Numbered from the stretch's first letter, positions 16,702-25,196 are shown. The stretch is 32,051 nt of DNA from Lachnospiraceae bacterium (GCA_017621115.1 JAGATU010000063.1:1-32051), one strand, 5' to 3'. Notes: generated by a model not told the origin, from the letters alone. Numbers and translations are program-made.

Positions 16702-17712
16702 TTACTCTTCTGTATTGTCTGCAACTGCAGATGATTCATTGGTTTCTACTTCAATTGATGAAAATGATTCAAGCGGAAGAATCTTATCCACGCCTTCACC
16801 GGAATCAATAATAAGCTTCAAATCCGGTAATACTTCTTCCATTGCTTCATAGAACATACGCTGCTTGGTAACTACAGGATTCTTAATGTACTCCGCATAC
16901 ATCGAATTAAATCTTGCCACCTGACCGGTTGCTTCGTTAATACGTTCTGCCTTAAATGCTTCCGCATCTTTGATAATACGGTCTGCCTCTGCCTGTGCGG
17001 TTGGTAACTTTTCGTTACGATATTTATTCGCATTGTTAATCGCTGTTTCTTTTCCCTGCTTTGCGGTTTCTACCTTCTTAAAGGCTTCCATAATCTCTAC
17101 TGTCGGAGGCTCGGAATCCTGGATTGTAATATTAACAAGTGCTACACCCAAATCCTGCTCATCCAGTTTTTCCATAATCATCTCTTTAATAGTTGCCTGA
17201 ATTTCATTTTTACCGGTTGTTAATACAGAATCCACATCATAACTTCCAATTACGGTACGGATGCAACTCTGTGCAATATTTTTGAGAATCAATACCGGAT
17301 CTTCAGATGCATAAATTGCCTTTACCGGATCAGATACCTTGTATTCCACATAGAAGTCCACATCGATAAAGTTATAATCACTTGTAATCATGATAGCTTC
17401 ATCTTCGATTACTTCATTGGTAGCTTCATCATAACCGATACTGAATCCTTTAATGGTTGTGTTAACCTTAGTTACATTCTGGATAAACGGAACCTTAAAA
17501 TGAAGACCCGGCGTTGTTACCGCCTGTGCCTTACCAAAAGTAGTAAGAACCGCCTGCTCCTGCTCCCTAATCTGATAGGTACTCTGCGATGCCATAAGAA
17601 CAAGTACCAATACCAGCGCCACAATTCCTGTTGTCTTAAATACGTTGCCAACGCTGTTTGGTCTGATGCGTTCGATGCCATCATCATTTTTCTTTTTGTT
17701 AAATAATGCCAT
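16702..17712 (-). CDS. hflK: HflK-type SPFH/band-7 membrane protein, FtsH modulator
   Basis: A 336-aa partner of HflC. It has a short basic N-terminus, a membrane helix at about 28-47 and an SPFH domain starting EQEQAVLTTFGKAQAVTTPGLHFKVPF. A long helical part with ITIQDSEPPTVEIMEAFKKVETAKQGKETAINNAN follows, then RIINEATGQVARF-like sequence (here RINEATGQVARFNSMY), the HflK hallmark. The start is coupled to the GNAT gene: that gene's TAG (17715-17717) lies 2 nt before this ATG, with GGGGAGAG as the ribosome site inside the GNAT end. Confidence 0.92.
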   Translation of the reverse strand: MALFNKKKNDDGIERIRPNSVGNVFKTTGIVALVLVLVLMASQSTYQIREQEQAVLTTFGKAQAVTTPGLHFKVPFIQNVTKVNTTIKGFSIGYDEATNEVIEDEAIMITSDYNFIDVDFYVEYKVSDPVKAIYASEDPVLILKNIAQSCIRTVIGSYDVDSVLTTGKNEIQATIKEMIMEKLDEQDLGVALVNITIQDSEPPTVEIMEAFKKVETAKQGKETAINNANKYRNEKLPTAQAEADRIIKDAEAFKAERINEATGQVARFNSMYAEYIKNPVVTKQRMFYEAMEEVLPDLKLIIDSGEGVDKILPLESFSSIEVETNESSAVADNTEE

Positions 17713-17714
17713 TT

Positions 17715-18473
17715 CTACTCTCCCCTTTTCTTTACATATATTTCACACCATGCCGGTAAAAATCCGGCCTTAATTGCCACACTTCTGGATAACGAATGGG
17801 ATTCGCTGGTCCCGTAAAAAGGAAGCGTCCCCTTTTCAAGCAGTTTCTGTTTCATAAGTGTAGTCAGATAGGTTGCCAAACCTTCACCTCGGTATTCTTC
17901 CTTTACGTCAATCCCAATCTGGCGTACATATTTTCCATCCAGACTGGCTCCCGCCATTCCCTTGATACTTCCGTCATCCGAAATTGCTCCTACTCCGATA
18001 ATATCGGGTTGTGTCGGCGAATAACAAAATGCGTTGTGAAAAGGATTCTCCTCCTTCATCGCCGCAATCTCTTTTTCATCGTACCAGACAACCGGATGAA
18101 TCTCTTCTATCTTCGGTGCATCCATATCCGGCAAATAGTAGATATGCGTATCCGCAATCTCATATCCGAATTCCTTTAATACCGTATCCAATATTCTCAA
18201 GTTCGGAAACTTACAGAACCAATCCGGAGAAACATCCTTAAATATTTCCTCACAACCGTCATAGATACTTTCGTCCGCCATCAGATAAGCTTTTCCCATA
18301 AACAATATGGCTCTAAAAAAAATATCCGTCTTATGTACCATGCGTGCTCCCGGCAACGGTTTTGACTTGGCCAAATACATTTTCCCGGGCTGAATTTCCT
18401 TTGCTTCTTCCAGATTACAATCCAGTGCAAATTGTTTTTCAATTATCTCTATTGTCTCATTTGCTATTTTCAT
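17715..18473 (-). CDS. GNAT-family N-acetyltransferase
   Basis: A 252-aa protein. The C-terminal half is a GNAT fold with the acetyl-CoA loop motif EYRGEGLATYLTTLM (about residues 203-217), a preceding beta strand (VRQIGIDV) and the closing SRSVAIKAGF segment. The N-terminal 110 residues are of a separate type that I do not recognise (KMYLAKSKPLPGARMVHKTDIF). The acetyl acceptor is unknown. It heads the hflK-hflC transcript with translational coupling. No ribosome site is visible before the ATG; instead a TATAAT lies 4 nt upstream, so the mRNA could be leaderless. Confidence 0.85.
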   Translation of the reverse strand: MKIANETIEIIEKQFALDCNLEEAKEIQPGKMYLAKSKPLPGARMVHKTDIFFRAILFMGKAYLMADESIYDGCEEIFKDVSPDWFCKFPNLRILDTVLKEFGYEIADTHIYYLPDMDAPKIEEIHPVVWYDEKEIAAMKEENPFHNAFCYSPTQPDIIGVGAISDDGSIKGMAGASLDGKYVRQIGIDVKEEYRGEGLATYLTTLMKQKLLEKGTLPFYGTSESHSLSRSVAIKAGFLPAWCEIYVKKRGE

Positions 18474-18477
18474 AAAG

Positions 18478-18483
18478 ATTATA
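18478..18483 (-). promoter_or_regulatory. -10 box abutting the GNAT start codon
   Basis: A perfect TATAAT on the minus strand ends 4 nt before the ATG at 18473. The -35 at 16-18 bp is poor. If used, transcription would start at or within a base or two of the ATG, giving a leaderless message. Confidence 0.35.
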
Positions 18484-18585
18484 TTAGCAAAAGATGTCTA
18501 AACATACAACTTCCTAAGTATTAATATTTTATTACCTTTCTATAAAATCTTAAGACAGTCCTAAACTATTTCCAGTAAAAAGAAG

Positions 18586-18614
18586 TTGATACGAACGCGA
18601 TTATTCTTTATAGT
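18586..18614 (+). promoter_or_regulatory. sigma-A promoter of the GH25 gene
   Basis: TTGATA -35 (18586-18591), 17-bp spacer, TATAGT -10 (18609-18614). The leader is about 45 nt and ends in TAGGA before the ATG at 18666. Confidence 0.65.
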
Positions 18615-18665
18615 AGTATTGTACTTATGTTACCCAAGGACAAGTTTTACAGATAGGATGTACAA

Positions 18666-19796
18666 ATGGATTTTTATAGAGACGATTTAAGAGAAGAACA
18701 ATTAAAAAGAGAACGTAAGAAAAGAAACAAACGTAAACGCCTGGTCCGCAGAATCATTATGACTGTTATGACGATTATTATTCTGTCTCTTGGCGGATGC
18801 TGTGCTTTTCTATTGGTTCAATACAATCAGGAAAAAAACCGCGCCGCCGAAGCAATGGTAGAAATAGGAACTCTGGAAGACCGGTTCAATTCAGGAGATT
18901 ATATTACTACGGTCGAAGCCGATAAGATGGTTGAAGAAGCCGTTTTAAATGCACAGGGCGAATTGCTTAACGAAGTCCGCAGCACTATGGAAAGCGGCCA
19001 GACAACACTGACCTTACTTGAGAAACTATTTCCGGATTTGATTATTACTGCTGATAAAGGCCGTTATCATTTCTTTGAGGTAAATCCTGAACTTGCGAAA
19101 AACGATTTTAGTTATGAAGACTTATCATACCCTGTTCTTAACGAAGAAACCGATGACTACGAAGGCGATGTAACGTTAGCAGAAAGTGCCGGCATGGAGA
19201 CCCGTAAAGGTATTGATGTCTCCAAATTCCAGGGTAAAATCAACTGGAAAAAGGTCGCAAATGAGGATATTGATTTTGCCTATATGCGTCTTGGATACCG
19301 CGGATACGGCAGCGGCAAAATCGTACTGGATGATACTTTTGAATACAATATCGAAAAAGCAAAAGCCGCAGGCCTGGATATTGGAGTGTACTTTTTCACG
19401 GAAGCCATTAATGAAAAAGAAGGTATTGAAGAGGCGGAATTCGTCCTTGAAAATCTGGAAGACTATAAAGTAGACCTTCCAATCGTAATTGATGTGGAGG
19501 AATCTGCTTCTTCAGATTCAAGAACAAAGGACCTGACAAAAGAAGAACGCACAAAAGCCGTTATTGCTTTTTGTGAACGCATCAAAGAAGCCGGCCATGA
19601 GGTCATGATTTACGGCAATACCAAGAGTTTCATGGTTATGATGGACAACGAACAATTAGAAGATTACGATAAGTGGTTCGCTTACTACAAATATCCTCTC
19701 CGCTTCCCATATAAAATGAAGATGTGGCAATACACATCAAGCGGTGAAGTGGACGGAATTGAAGGCGGTACGGATATCAATATTATGTTTTATTAA
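18666..19796 (+). CDS. membrane-anchored GH25 muramidase (lysozyme-like)
   Basis: A 376-aa protein with a very basic N-terminus, one membrane helix (about 29-52), a charged helical stalk (about 55-120) and a C-terminal glycoside hydrolase 25 domain (about 180-376). The catalytic acids are visible: Asp184 in KGIDVSKFQG, and Asp276 and Glu278 in VIDVEES. The WQYTSSGEVDGIEG segment near the end is also diagnostic. GH25 enzymes cut the beta-1,4 bond between MurNAc and GlcNAc in peptidoglycan. Anchoring through an uncleaved N-terminal helix suggests local wall remodelling rather than a secreted or phage lysin. It is divergent from the GNAT-hflKC operon. Confidence 0.93.
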   Translation: MDFYRDDLREEQLKRERKKRNKRKRLVRRIIMTVMTIIILSLGGCCAFLLVQYNQEKNRAAEAMVEIGTLEDRFNSGDYITTVEADKMVEEAVLNAQGELLNEVRSTMESGQTTLTLLEKLFPDLIITADKGRYHFFEVNPELAKNDFSYEDLSYPVLNEETDDYEGDVTLAESAGMETRKGIDVSKFQGKINWKKVANEDIDFAYMRLGYRGYGSGKIVLDDTFEYNIEKAKAAGLDIGVYFFTEAINEKEGIEEAEFVLENLEDYKVDLPIVIDVEESASSDSRTKDLTKEERTKAVIAFCERIKEAGHEVMIYGNTKSFMVMMDNEQLEDYDKWFAYYKYPLRFPYKMKMWQYTSSGEVDGIEGGTDINIMFY

Positions 19797-19799
19797 GCA

Positions 19800-19832
19800 G
19801 CGTGGCCGGGCATGTCCCGGCAACCGCTTTTT
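19800..19832 (+). terminator. intrinsic terminator between GH25 and the next gene
   Basis: A GC-rich stem (core GCCGGG 19805-19810 with CCCGGC 19816-19821, extended by outer pairs) followed by TTTTT. The next gene's ribosome site begins only a few bases later, so that gene depends on read-through or on a promoter I cannot see. Confidence 0.75.
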
Positions 19833-19844
19833 CGGGGGTAAAAT

Positions 19845-20585
19845 ATGGACCATTCCCGTTTTGAACAGGCAAAAGAAAAAATAATAGGCAAGGACAGACA
19901 ACGTCTGCAAATCGGTACTCTGTCGGAGAAAACCGTTCATGCCGTGGTTAAGAATTATTATGAACCGGATGAAGATAAACAGGAGATTCAGATTGAAGGC
20001 CTGTATGCAGATATTTTTACCGGAAGTGAAATCATCGAGATTCAAACCCGCAGCTTTGACCAGGTCCGTAAGAAACTCGACCGCTTTTTGGAACATTACC
20101 CGGTAACTGTTGTTCTTCCGATCCCATTTACCAAGTGGCTCATCTGGATTGATGAAGAGACCGGAGAACTGACCAACAAGCGCAAATCACCCAAAAAAGG
20201 CAATGCCTACGAGGCATTCCGTGAACTATACAAAATAAAGCCCTATCTCAGAAAAGACGGGCTTACCATTAAATTCTTATTTCTGGACATGGAAGAATAC
20301 CGTTTACTCAATGGCTGGAGCCATGATAAGAAAAGAGGAAGTTGCCGCTATGATAGGATTCCTACGACTCTTATTGATGAGATTACCTTATCTTGTCCAA
20401 GAGATTATATGCAATTTCTGCCGGATACTTTACCGCAGGAATTTACATGCAGTGAATTTGCAAAACATGTGAAAATCCCTGCTAATAAGGCAAATGTTGT
20501 TCTTAATATTCTCTTCCATATGGAAGTCGTGGAACGCATTGGTAAGAAGGGAAATGCGTACATATATAAAGCGGTGGAATACTGA
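19845..20585 (+). CDS. unknown protein with PD-(D/E)XK-like motif and winged helix
   Basis: A 246-aa protein with no named family that I recognise. Residues 25-70 show a nuclease-like pattern: a helix with a conserved-looking Glu28 (TLSEKTVHAVVKNYYE), then LYADIF with Asp56 and IIEIQTRSF with Glu65 and Gln67. This D...ExQ arrangement resembles PD-(D/E)XK nucleases of the CoiA kind, where Gln replaces Lys. The middle (about 110-185) is basic. The last 50 residues (FTCSEFAKHVKIPANKANVVLNILFHMEVVERIGKKGNAYIYKAV) look like a winged helix. A DNA-processing or DNA-binding role is inferred. It starts 48 bp after the GH25 stop, beyond a terminator. Confidence 0.7.
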   Translation: MDHSRFEQAKEKIIGKDRQRLQIGTLSEKTVHAVVKNYYEPDEDKQEIQIEGLYADIFTGSEIIEIQTRSFDQVRKKLDRFLEHYPVTVVLPIPFTKWLIWIDEETGELTNKRKSPKKGNAYEAFRELYKIKPYLRKDGLTIKFLFLDMEEYRLLNGWSHDKKRGSCRYDRIPTTLIDEITLSCPRDYMQFLPDTLPQEFTCSEFAKHVKIPANKANVVLNILFHMEVVERIGKKGNAYIYKAVEY

Positions 20586-20613
20586 TTTTTTGGCAACCGG
20601 ATTCCACCGCTTT
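20568..20613 (+). terminator. terminator whose stem overlaps the end of the upstream CDS
   Basis: A perfect 13-bp stem AAAGCGGTGGAAT (20568-20580) with its complement at 20601-20613. The TGA stop of the preceding gene lies in the 20-nt loop. CCTTTTTAT follows on the plus strand. It also separates this gene from the convergent alpha/beta hydrolase gene. Confidence 0.85.
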
Positions 20614-20641
20614 CCTTTTTATAATAAATAGAATTTTTTGT

Positions 20642-21592
20642 TTAAGAATTCTTCATAACTCTATCCATAAAATCTTCCACTGCCTTCTCATAAGCTTTCG
20701 CATCCACACAATAGCTCAAACCATGACCGGCGCCCGGTACAATCAATATCTCCTTCGCCGATGCACAAGCATCGTAATTCTCACGGCTCATCCGGCTCGG
20801 TACAAACCTATCATCATCCCCGTGAATGATAAGAACAGGGACCTTTGCTTCCTTAAGCGCTTCTATAGCCGAAGCCTCCTCCGGATCAAAATGTCCAAAG
20901 ATTCTGGCGGCCGTACGTACAAAGAAATAAGTTATCCTTACCGGAAATTTCATTTGCTTAATCACTTCCTGCAAGATCTCTTTAGGTGAAGAGAACCCGC
21001 AATCCGCCATAATACCCTTTACATTAGACGGCAGTTCCAAACCTGCTGCCATTAATACTGTTGCGGCACCCATGGATAATCCCATAAGAAGAATCGGCGT
21101 ATCCTTGCCAAATCTCTCGTTCGCATATGCAATCCAATCAAGACAATCAAATCTTTCCTTTACTCCAAAAGTAATCGTCTTACCACCGCTCTCCCTGTGG
21201 GCGCGCTGGTACACAACCAACACATTATAACCCCTTCGGATACTCATGCTGTATCCACCGTTACAGTCCGTTCCGATGGTACTTCGATAACCATGGAAAA
21301 TAATCGAAAGCGGAGCTCCGTCTTTTACATGATAATACCTTCCCGCAAGAGAAATTCCATCGCGGGATGTAATTGTTACCTTTTCATAAGGGGCACTCAA
21401 AATATTACCCGCACCTTTTTCTATTACTTCTTTAAATGGGTCATACTGCTCACCTGTCGGTGCACTGCCTTCTTTGGGCAATCGCTTATCATCGCGTCTA
21501 AATGCCAGATTGTAACAATATATCAATACTCCTGTAACTGCCGCCATTAAGGCTGCCACGATTCCAAGAACTACTTTTATGGTTTTCTTCAT
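20642..21592 (-). CDS. membrane-anchored alpha/beta hydrolase
   Basis: A 316-aa serine hydrolase. An N-terminal membrane helix (about 5-27) anchors it. The fold markers are the oxyanion segment IIFHGYRST (about 97-105), nucleophile Ser173 in GLSMGAA, the acid at Asp260 or Asp261 in IIHGDDDRFVP and His290 in GAGHGLSY. This resembles the extracellular BEM46/YqkD-type hydrolases of Gram-positives. The substrate is unknown; esterase or acyl-hydrolase activity is likely. It lies 58 bp downstream of rarA with GAGGA before the ATG and may share its transcript. Confidence 0.9.
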   Translation of the reverse strand: MKKTIKVVLGIVAALMAAVTGVLIYCYNLAFRRDDKRLPKEGSAPTGEQYDPFKEVIEKGAGNILSAPYEKVTITSRDGISLAGRYYHVKDGAPLSIIFHGYRSTIGTDCNGGYSMSIRRGYNVLVVYQRAHRESGGKTITFGVKERFDCLDWIAYANERFGKDTPILLMGLSMGAATVLMAAGLELPSNVKGIMADCGFSSPKEILQEVIKQMKFPVRITYFFVRTAARIFGHFDPEEASAIEALKEAKVPVLIIHGDDDRFVPSRMSRENYDACASAKEILIVPGAGHGLSYCVDAKAYEKAVEDFMDRVMKNS

Positions 21593-21650
21593 TATAATTC
21601 CTCGGTTCTATCAAGTTCTCTTTTGTTATTGTAACCAAGAAATGTCTTTT

Positions 21651-22967
21651 CTACAACTTCTTCCATTCTTTTATTTCTCTAAGTCGTGTTGCAACCGCTG
21701 CCTCTGCTCCCTGCGTGGTCGGTTGATAATACTCTCTGTCTTTAAGCGAATCGGGCAGACATTGCATCTTAGTCAGCTTATTCTCATTATTATGGGCATA
21801 CTCATAGCCTTCCCCATAATGCAACTCCTCCATCAGACTCGTCGGGGCATTGCGAAGATGCAAAGGAACCGGCTCCGCAATATGCTCACGAATATCCTTC
21901 TTGCAGGCTTCACATGCCATATATAGGGCGTTGGACTTTGGCGCCATTGCCAAATAAGTAACTGCGTGGGTCAGATGGACATCGCACTCGGGTACTCCAA
22001 GAAAATGGCATGCCTGATACGCCGCCACCGCTACCTGCAGTGCATTCGAATCCGCCATCCCCACATCCTCACTGGCAAAACGGACCAGGCGTCTGGCAAT
22101 GTAAAGAGGATTCTCCCCCGCGCTCAACATACGGTTCATCCAATAAATCGCCGCATCAGGATCCGAATTCCGCATGGACTTGTGAAGCGCAGAAATAATA
22201 TTGTAATGCTCTTCCCCACTCTTATCGTACAGAAGTGATTTCTTGCTGATACACTGCTCCATGCTCTCATCCGTAATCACAATTCCGTCCGGCGTAATCT
22301 CCCCATTTAAAACCGCCATCTCCAGTGTATTAAGCGCCGTTCTGGCATCCCCGTTTGCAAACGATGCAATCGCTTTAATCTGCCTCTCCGTCATCTGTAC
22401 ATTCTGATAGGAAAAACCTTTTTCACTGGTGAGCGCATGATTCAGAAGTCTCTCAATATCCGCTTCCTCCAATGCCTTTAGTACAAAAACCTTACATCTG
22501 GACAATAAAGCCGCATTTACCTCAAACGAAGGATTCTCCGTCGTCGCACCGATTAATATAATACTTCCTTTCTCTACAAAAGGAAGAAATGCATCCTGTT
22601 GCGCGCGGTTAAAACGATGAATCTCGTCCACAAAAAGAACCGTCCGAATCCCCAAATGCCGATTCTCATCCGCTTCCTTCATAACATCTTTAATCTCTTT
22701 AATCCCACTCGTAACCGCACTGAAATTAATAAAATTCGAGCGTGTCCGATTCGCAATAATACTCGCAAGTGTTGTCTTACCAACACCGGGCGGCCCCCAG
22801 AAAATCATCGACGAAATCTGGTCTCTCTCTATCAACTGCCTTAACATCTTCCCTTTGCCAAGCAGATGCTCCTGCCCCGCAAACTCCTCTAAAGTCTCCG
22901 GCCTTAAGCGGTTGGCTAAAGGTATTGATTGATTCTTATTATCATCAAAAAGTGATATCTGTTCCAT
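21651..22967 (-). CDS. rarA: replication-associated recombination protein RarA (MgsA)
   Basis: A 438-aa AAA+ ATPase acting at stalled replication forks. The N-terminal MEQISLFDD contains a QxxLF-type beta-clamp-binding motif. Walker A is GPPGVGKTT (residues 58-66) and Walker B VDEIHRFN (about 113-120), followed by sensor 1 GATTENPSFEVNAALLSRC. The C-terminal tetramerisation part includes DPDAAIYWMNRML and the GEGYEYAHNNENK segment seen in the family. GAGGA precedes the ATG at 22967. Confidence 0.96.
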   Translation of the reverse strand: MEQISLFDDNKNQSIPLANRLRPETLEEFAGQEHLLGKGKMLRQLIERDQISSMIFWGPPGVGKTTLASIIANRTRSNFINFSAVTSGIKEIKDVMKEADENRHLGIRTVLFVDEIHRFNRAQQDAFLPFVEKGSIILIGATTENPSFEVNAALLSRCKVFVLKALEEADIERLLNHALTSEKGFSYQNVQMTERQIKAIASFANGDARTALNTLEMAVLNGEITPDGIVITDESMEQCISKKSLLYDKSGEEHYNIISALHKSMRNSDPDAAIYWMNRMLSAGENPLYIARRLVRFASEDVGMADSNALQVAVAAYQACHFLGVPECDVHLTHAVTYLAMAPKSNALYMACEACKKDIREHIAEPVPLHLRNAPTSLMEELHYGEGYEYAHNNENKLTKMQCLPDSLKDREYYQPTTQGAEAAVATRLREIKEWKKL

Positions 22968-23060
22968 GGGATTTCCTCAAATAGTATCTTATTAATTATC
23001 GCAAACAAATGTTCGATATTATTGTAGCATGTTTTCCTTTTTTTAGCAAGGAACACGAAA

Positions 23061-23088
23061 ACGGGAACCGGATAACTCCGGTTCCCGT
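23061..23088 (-). terminator. intrinsic terminator of the flagellin gene
   Basis: An 11-bp perfect stem (23061-23071 and 23078-23088, 6-nt loop) followed on the minus strand by TTTTCG. It lies 43 bp after the flagellin stop. Confidence 0.88.
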
Positions 23089-23131
23089 CTTACGTAATGG
23101 TAATATTAACTTTGAACTCTGTATCGTTAGA

Positions 23132-24763
23132 TTACTGTAATAAAGATAATACACCCTGATTAGCCTGGTTAGACTGAGCTAACATAGCCTGACCTGCCTG
23201 AGCAAGAATGTTATTGTTAGAGTACTTAACCATTTCTGTTGCCATATCTGTATCACGAATCTGGCTTTCAGCTGCTGTTGTATTTTCAACAACGTTATCA
23301 AGGTTATTGATTGTGTGCTCAAGTCTGTTCTGGATAGCACCGAGTGCTGAGCGCTGTGTAGAAACCTTCTGGATTGCGGCTTTGATGGTTTCAATTGCTT
23401 CTAATGCATTTGCATCATCTTCTCCGTCAACCTTTAATCCGTCTACACCAATACCGGATGCGCTCATTGTTTCAATTTCCATGGTAATCTGGTTGTTCTG
23501 TGTTGCATCTGCACCAACATGTAAAGAAAGGTCTAATGCAGCAACCTTAGTCTGCTCTGTAGATACATATGTGGCAAGGTCTTCATCTGTTAAGAGATTT
23601 CCGGCCTTGTCATCAGTATACAGTGCCTTACCTTCTTTAAGTGTAGCTGTTCCGTCTTCAGCGATATCTAAGTATGCATCAAGGCCGTTTTCAGAAATCT
23701 TGTTACCGTTTACATCATAGAGAGCAGGTTTTGCAGCTTCCGTATAAGAGTAATCAGTTCCTTCTACAGCTTCTGTACCCATTGTTGTTTCAGGGGCTAC
23801 TTTATAAATAGTATCACCTGCTACTTTTGCAGCAATAACATCATCTTCATCCATCTCATTGCCATCTTCATCAAATACCGGATTGGTAATGGTTGCTGTT
23901 GCTGCAGCGTACTCTACTTTATGAGTTGCGTCAACCGAAACGGCATTTGCTGAAGCGCCTTCTGCATCCCATAATTTTACACCTGCTATTAATGAACCAT
24001 CTTCGTTGAAATAGGTTGCTGCATTTGCTGCTGTAACTGCTACTGCTCCTGTACCATCAGATGCATTACCTGTATTAGCATAAAATGTACCTGTTACAGT
24101 AAACTTTGCTGCTTCATAGGTATAGTCAGTATTTAATGTTGCTTCTGTTCCTGTAGATGTTGTTGCTGCAGTCTTATAAATCTTTGCATCCGGATTTGCT
24201 TCCAAATATGTCTTCAAATCGTCTGCTGATGTAATTTCAGTTGTTCCGTCTGCCTGATAAAGGCTCGTAACACCATTTAAGAATTCTGCTGATGATTCTA
24301 CATCTGCTGTCGCATACACTGCTGTGTATTCCTTAGCTGCAGTAATGTCGCCCTTTAACAAGTATGTTTCGTTGAATTTTGTTGTTTCGGCAACACGGTC
24401 GATTTCAGTTACTAACTGATCGATTTCATCCTGGATGTACTTTCTGTCATCTTCGGAGTTTGTTCCGTTCGCTGCTTTAACTGCCAATTCGTTCATTCTC
24501 TGAAGCATATCCTGTACTTCGTTGAGTGCGCCTTCTGCAGTCTGTACAGATGAGATACCGTCCTGTGCGTTCAGGGAAGCCTGTGTAAGTCCTCTAATCT
24601 GCTTTCTCATCTTTTCGGAAATAGAAAGACCTGCTGCATCATCTGCTGCACGGTTAATCTTATAACCGGAAGAAAGTTTCTCTGTGGACTTCGCCTGTGT
24701 TGCTGTTGTTAAGCCTAACATTCTGTTAGAGTTCATTGCTCTTAAATTGTGCTGTACTACCAT
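23132..24763 (-). CDS. hag: flagellin with large variable domain
   Basis: The filament subunit, 543 aa from the ATG at 24763 (GGAGG 8 nt upstream; an earlier ATG overlaps that site). Residues 1-135 and about 415-543 are the conserved D0/D1 helices: [38 protein letters not shown], the TLR5-contact stretch [15 protein letters not shown], and at the C-terminus [28 protein letters not shown]. The middle 280 residues are a surface-exposed insert made of diverged repeats with DG turns. csrA lies directly upstream and a CsrA-type hairpin is in the leader. A poor sigma-28-like match (TAAA, 14 bp, CCGGATTA) near the csrA end is the only promoter candidate; read-through from csrA is equally possible. 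Confidence 0.96.
   Translation of the reverse strand: MVVQHNLRAMNSNRMLGLTTATQAKSTEKLSSGYKINRAADDAAGLSISEKMRKQIRGLTQASLNAQDGISSVQTAEGALNEVQDMLQRMNELAVKAANGTNSEDDRKYIQDEIDQLVTEIDRVAETTKFNETYLLKGDITAAKEYTAVYATADVESSAEFLNGVTSLYQADGTTEITSADDLKTYLEANPDAKIYKTAATTSTGTEATLNTDYTYEAAKFTVTGTFYANTGNASDGTGAVAVTAANAATYFNEDGSLIAGVKLWDAEGASANAVSVDATHKVEYAAATATITNPVFDEDGNEMDEDDVIAAKVAGDTIYKVAPETTMGTEAVEGTDYSYTEAAKPALYDVNGNKISENGLDAYLDIAEDGTATLKEGKALYTDDKAGNLLTDEDLATYVSTEQTKVAALDLSLHVGADATQNNQITMEIETMSASGIGVDGLKVDGEDDANALEAIETIKAAIQKVSTQRSALGAIQNRLEHTINNLDNVVENTTAAESQIRDTDMATEMVKYSNNNILAQAGQAMLAQSNQANQGVLSLLQ
23729..24181 (-). repeat. internal duplication in the flagellin variable domain
   Basis: Two 26-27-residue segments align without large gaps: [20 protein letters not shown] (start of the copy coded at 24104-24181) and [20 protein letters not shown] (start of the copy coded at 23729-23809). 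Both continue into (S/T)Y...EAAK. Each follows a DG-containing strand-turn unit such as [10 protein letters not shown] or [10 protein letters not shown], so the insert looks like tandem units of about 60-120 residues. Confidence 0.7.
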
Positions 24764-24792
24764 AAATTTTACCTCCATGTGTTTTTTTATTT

Positions 24793-24814
24793 TGGGGCAA
24801 ATCCGTTTGCCCCA
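24793..24814 (-). promoter_or_regulatory. putative CsrA-binding hairpin in the flagellin leader
   Basis: On the mRNA strand TGGGGCAA and TTGCCCCA form a perfect 8-bp stem around the loop ACGGAU, which displays a GGA triplet. The flagellin ribosome site (24772-24776) carries a second GGA about 17 nt downstream. In Bacillus, CsrA represses hag translation by bridging a GGA hairpin and the ribosome site. The same geometry here, with csrA as the adjacent gene, supports the call. Confidence 0.7.
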
Positions 24815-24842
24815 TTATGTTGTTGTTTATAATAATCCGGCC

Positions 24843-25148
24843 CTAGGCTTCCGGTTTATTATCCGTTTTTACCGGCGGCTTTTTGATTCCTGTGCCCGCC
24901 ATCACAATTCGTTTCCTCTTCTTTTTGTACTTTTCAGGATGTTCTTCCTCTTTGTAATATTTAGGGAAGTTTTCTTTTTCAATTGGGTCCTGAATGTTCT
25001 TTTCCAAAACACTGCTTCTGACAATGTTAATTTCCTTCGGAGCGTCAATCATGATACGCATATGCTTGCCGGTGCCTCCGAGGAAAACGATTTTGATGTC
25101 ATCACCAATCATTAAAAATTCTTCTTCTGCAACTGACATACGTAACAT
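24843..25148 (-). CDS. csrA: divergent CsrA-family RNA-binding regulator with C-terminal tail
   Basis: A 101-aa protein. Residues 1-50 align with CsrA: MIGDDIKIVFLG (13-24), RIMIDAPKEI (31-40) and Arg44 in VRSSVLEK. CsrA dimers bind GGA hairpins in mRNA leaders and, in Firmicutes, control flagellin translation. Two features are unusual. The RNA-contacting start LTR(R/K)VGE is replaced by MSVAEEE, so Arg6 is Val6. A charged tail of about 50 residues (YYKEEEHPEKYKKKRKRIVMAG and a Pro/Lys-rich end) extends a protein normally of 60-75 aa. AAGGAGG precedes the ATG at 25148. It lies 92 bp downstream of the recombinase gene with no terminator between. fliW, the usual antagonist gene, is not visible nearby. 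Confidence 0.85.
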   Translation of the reverse strand: MLRMSVAEEEFLMIGDDIKIVFLGGTGKHMRIMIDAPKEINIVRSSVLEKNIQDPIEKENFPKYYKEEEHPEKYKKKRKRIVMAGTGIKKPPVKTDNKPEA

Positions 25149-25196
25149 GAGCTTTCCTCCTTGAATTGTTTTTGTCGAATTCTGCTGTTGAAAAGG

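Noticed and set aside
23208..23720. 170-aa open frame on the plus strand
   Set aside because: It lies wholly antisense to flagellin, has no ribosome site and its Ser/Val-rich composition is the mirror of the flagellin codons.
24815..24870. Firm sigma-28 promoter for flagellin
   Set aside because: The best match (TAAA, 14 bp, CCGGATTA) departs from the consensus spacing and -10, so it is only mentioned as a weak candidate.
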